Origin: Lachnospiraceae bacterium
GTDB taxonomy: Bacteria; Bacillota; Clostridia; Lachnospirales; Lachnospiraceae
Direction of reading: 5' to 3'
Assembly: GCA_011959285.1 (NCBI GenBank)
Contig: BLLW01000014.1
Coordinates: 1 to 64,000, forward strand
DNA length: 64,000 nt
Made by a program: the position numbers and the translations under genes. The notes under the pieces were generated by a model, which worked only from the letters and a program-made list of their open reading frames with translations, was not told the DNA's origin and ran no database searches. This document shows, piece by piece, positions 63,047 through 64,000 of this stretch (positions are counted from its first letter, which is position 1; every line of letters begins with the position of its first letter).

Positions 63047-63299
63047 CAAACTCCTTTTCCAGATTATCATAAACTTCATTTGGAATACTCATTTTGAAAG
63101 ACCGCTCCAACCCTTTATTCTTATGTGCTCTTTTCAGGCATTCCGCCGTCTTGCATAGGTAAGCGCCTCTTCCATTTCTTTTTCCGGTTACATCCAGCAC
63201 GATCTCATTTTCGGGAGTCTTAAGGACACGCATCATATCTTTCTTGTTCTTCATCTCTCCACACCCTACGCACTGCCTCATTGGGATTTTTTTTGCCAT
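63030..63299 (-). CDS. rnpM: RNase P modulator YlxR (RnpM)
   Basis: Small DUF448 protein; reported in Bacillus to bind RNase P RNA. The 89-residue protein has the CVGC motif (RQCVGCGEMKNKKDMMRVLK), the family DVTGKRNGRGAYLCKTAECLKRAHK and a C-terminal helical part. It follows nusA by 11 bases and overlaps ylxQ. The ribosome binding site is aaggagg. Confidence 0.95.
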   Translation of the reverse strand: MAKKIPMRQCVGCGEMKNKKDMMRVLKTPENEIVLDVTGKRNGRGAYLCKTAECLKRAHKNKGLERSFKMSIPNEVYDNLEKEFDAFHE

Positions 63300-63310
63300 A
63301 AAATCCCTCC

Positions 63311-64000
63311 TTATTCTATCCTATCAGGCGCAGCTTCCTCATAGTCCTCTCCGCTGCCGTCTTCTTCATACTCCTGCAGATCGCCCTCTTCGTATTCTCC
63401 GTCGTATTCATCGAACTCGTCATACTCATCATATTCATCCATATAATCTTCATAACGGAATCCCGGAGCATCCTTGGCCTGTGTCTCACTCTTGATATCG
63501 ATCTTGTAGCCAGTCAATCTAGCCGCCAGCCTTGCATTCTGTCCTTCCTTGCCGATTGCAAGTGAAAGCTGATAATCGGGAACTACCACTTTCGCCGTCT
63601 TTTCATCCGGATCTGCAAACACCGCGACGATCTTTGCAGGTGAAAGCGCATTCTGAATCAGATTGCCGGGGTTTTCATCCCAATTAATGATATCGATTTT
63701 CTCTCCCCGCAGCTCTTCCACGATAGAATTGACTCTGGCGCCGTTCAAACCAACGCAGGCGCCTACCGCATCCACATTAGGGTTATTGGATCTTACCGCC
63801 ATTTTGGTTCTGCTGCCCGCCTCTCTGGCAATACTCATGATTTCAACCGTACCGTCCTTGATTTCCGTAACTTCCGCTTCAAAGAGACGCTTTACCAGTT
63901 CCGGATGGGTACGGCTGACCAAAATCCTCGGTCCCTTGGGCGTATTTTTGACTTCCAGTATATACACCTTGATTCTTTCTGTGGGTCTGAACACTTCTCC
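63311..64000 (-). CDS. nusA: Transcription termination/antitermination factor NusA (5' end off-window)
   Basis: Only the C-terminal 229 residues are in the window; the frame runs past 64000, with no start inside. The S1-KH segment is seen: GEVFRPTERIKVYILEVKNTPKGP, then KH1 with IVEELRGEKIDIINWDENPGNLIQNALSPAKIV and KH2 with YQLSLAIGKEGQNARLAARLTGYKIDI. After KH2 the protein ends with about 45 residues of acidic, tyrosine-rich low complexity (DEYDEYDEFDEYDGEYEE). Bacillus NusA lacks this tail. It is the first visible gene of the operon; rimP would lie upstream. Confidence 0.95.
   Translation of the reverse strand, partial: GEVFRPTERIKVYILEVKNTPKGPRILVSRTHPELVKRLFEAEVTEIKDGTVEIMSIAREAGSRTKMAVRSNNPNVDAVGACVGLNGARVNSIVEELRGEKIDIINWDENPGNLIQNALSPAKIVAVFADPDEKTAKVVVPDYQLSLAIGKEGQNARLAARLTGYKIDIKSETQAKDAPGFRYEDYMDEYDEYDEFDEYDGEYEEGDLQEYEEDGSGEDYEEAAPDRIE

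Noticed and set aside
1-64000. CRISPR arrays, rRNA/tRNA genes, toxin-antitoxin pairs or secondary metabolite clusters
   Set aside because: No regularly spaced repeats, no tRNA-like cloverleaf or rRNA segments and no small paired toxin genes could be recognised by eye.

Overview
The window comes from a low-to-mid GC, endospore-forming Firmicute, most likely a member of the Lachnospiraceae (Clostridia). The evidence is gene content and order: a complete spoIIIAA-AH operon, spoIVB, spoIIM, CotF-like coat genes and a Spo0A-type DNA-binding protein sit inside gene strings that are also conserved in Bacillus. Almost every gene lies on the minus strand. Only the DAHP synthase, rqcH and a LacI-type regulator point the other way. 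Nearly all of it is chromosomal housekeeping DNA. I see no prophage, insertion sequence, CRISPR array, rRNA or tRNA gene.

Layout. 1-1.2 kb: a very long perfect-looking hairpin, then a MotA-like membrane protein plus LuxR-type regulator pair. 1.3-7.5 kb: hisS, divergent DAHP synthase, then xerD, spoIIM and a NUDIX hydrolase (the Bacillus nudF-spoIIM-xerD neighbourhood) and a PLP aminotransferase. 7.7-16.9 kb: rny, recX-recA behind a LexA-boxed promoter, an RsiV-like membrane protein, pncC, pgsA, rimO, rpoZ, gmk and yicC, with rqcH divergent. 18.8-26.1 kb: CotF-like coat genes, a SpoVB/MurJ-family flippase, glycogen synthase, a receiver-less Spo0A effector domain protein, a YitT membrane protein, an S66 peptidase and an orphan LytTR regulator. 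26.2-33.9 kb: a maltodextrin/starch locus (GH13 enzyme, binding protein, two ABC permeases, divergent LacI regulator, and a starch-binding-type lipoprotein gene broken by an in-frame TAG). 33.9-44.5 kb: spoIVB, recN, argR, nadK, tlyA, dxs, ispA, xseB, xseA, nusB and an Asp23-family gene. 44.5-52.9 kb: a transglutaminase-like lipoprotein, prfC and the spoIIIA operon. 52.9-64 kb: pnp, rpsO, an SH3-NlpC/P60 wall hydrolase, ribF, truB, nrnA, rbfA, infB, ylxQ, ylxR and the 3' part of nusA.

How the parts work together. The nusA-to-ribF string makes a translation/transcription-factor operon; xseAB, recN, recA and recX serve DNA repair; dxs and ispA make isoprenoid precursors; SpoIIIA, SpoIVB and SpoIIM belong to the mother-cell/forespore channel, sigma-K signalling and engulfment stages. 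The carbohydrate locus would bind, import and cleave maltodextrins under a LacI-type repressor. The items most worth a second look are the amber codon in the starch lipoprotein gene and its twin LacI-type operators, the Spo0A DNA-binding domain without a receiver together with the absence of spo0A next to spoIVB, a WalR-type direct repeat before the NlpC/P60 gene, the RsiV-like gene between pncC and recA, and the 86-base hairpin at the window edge.
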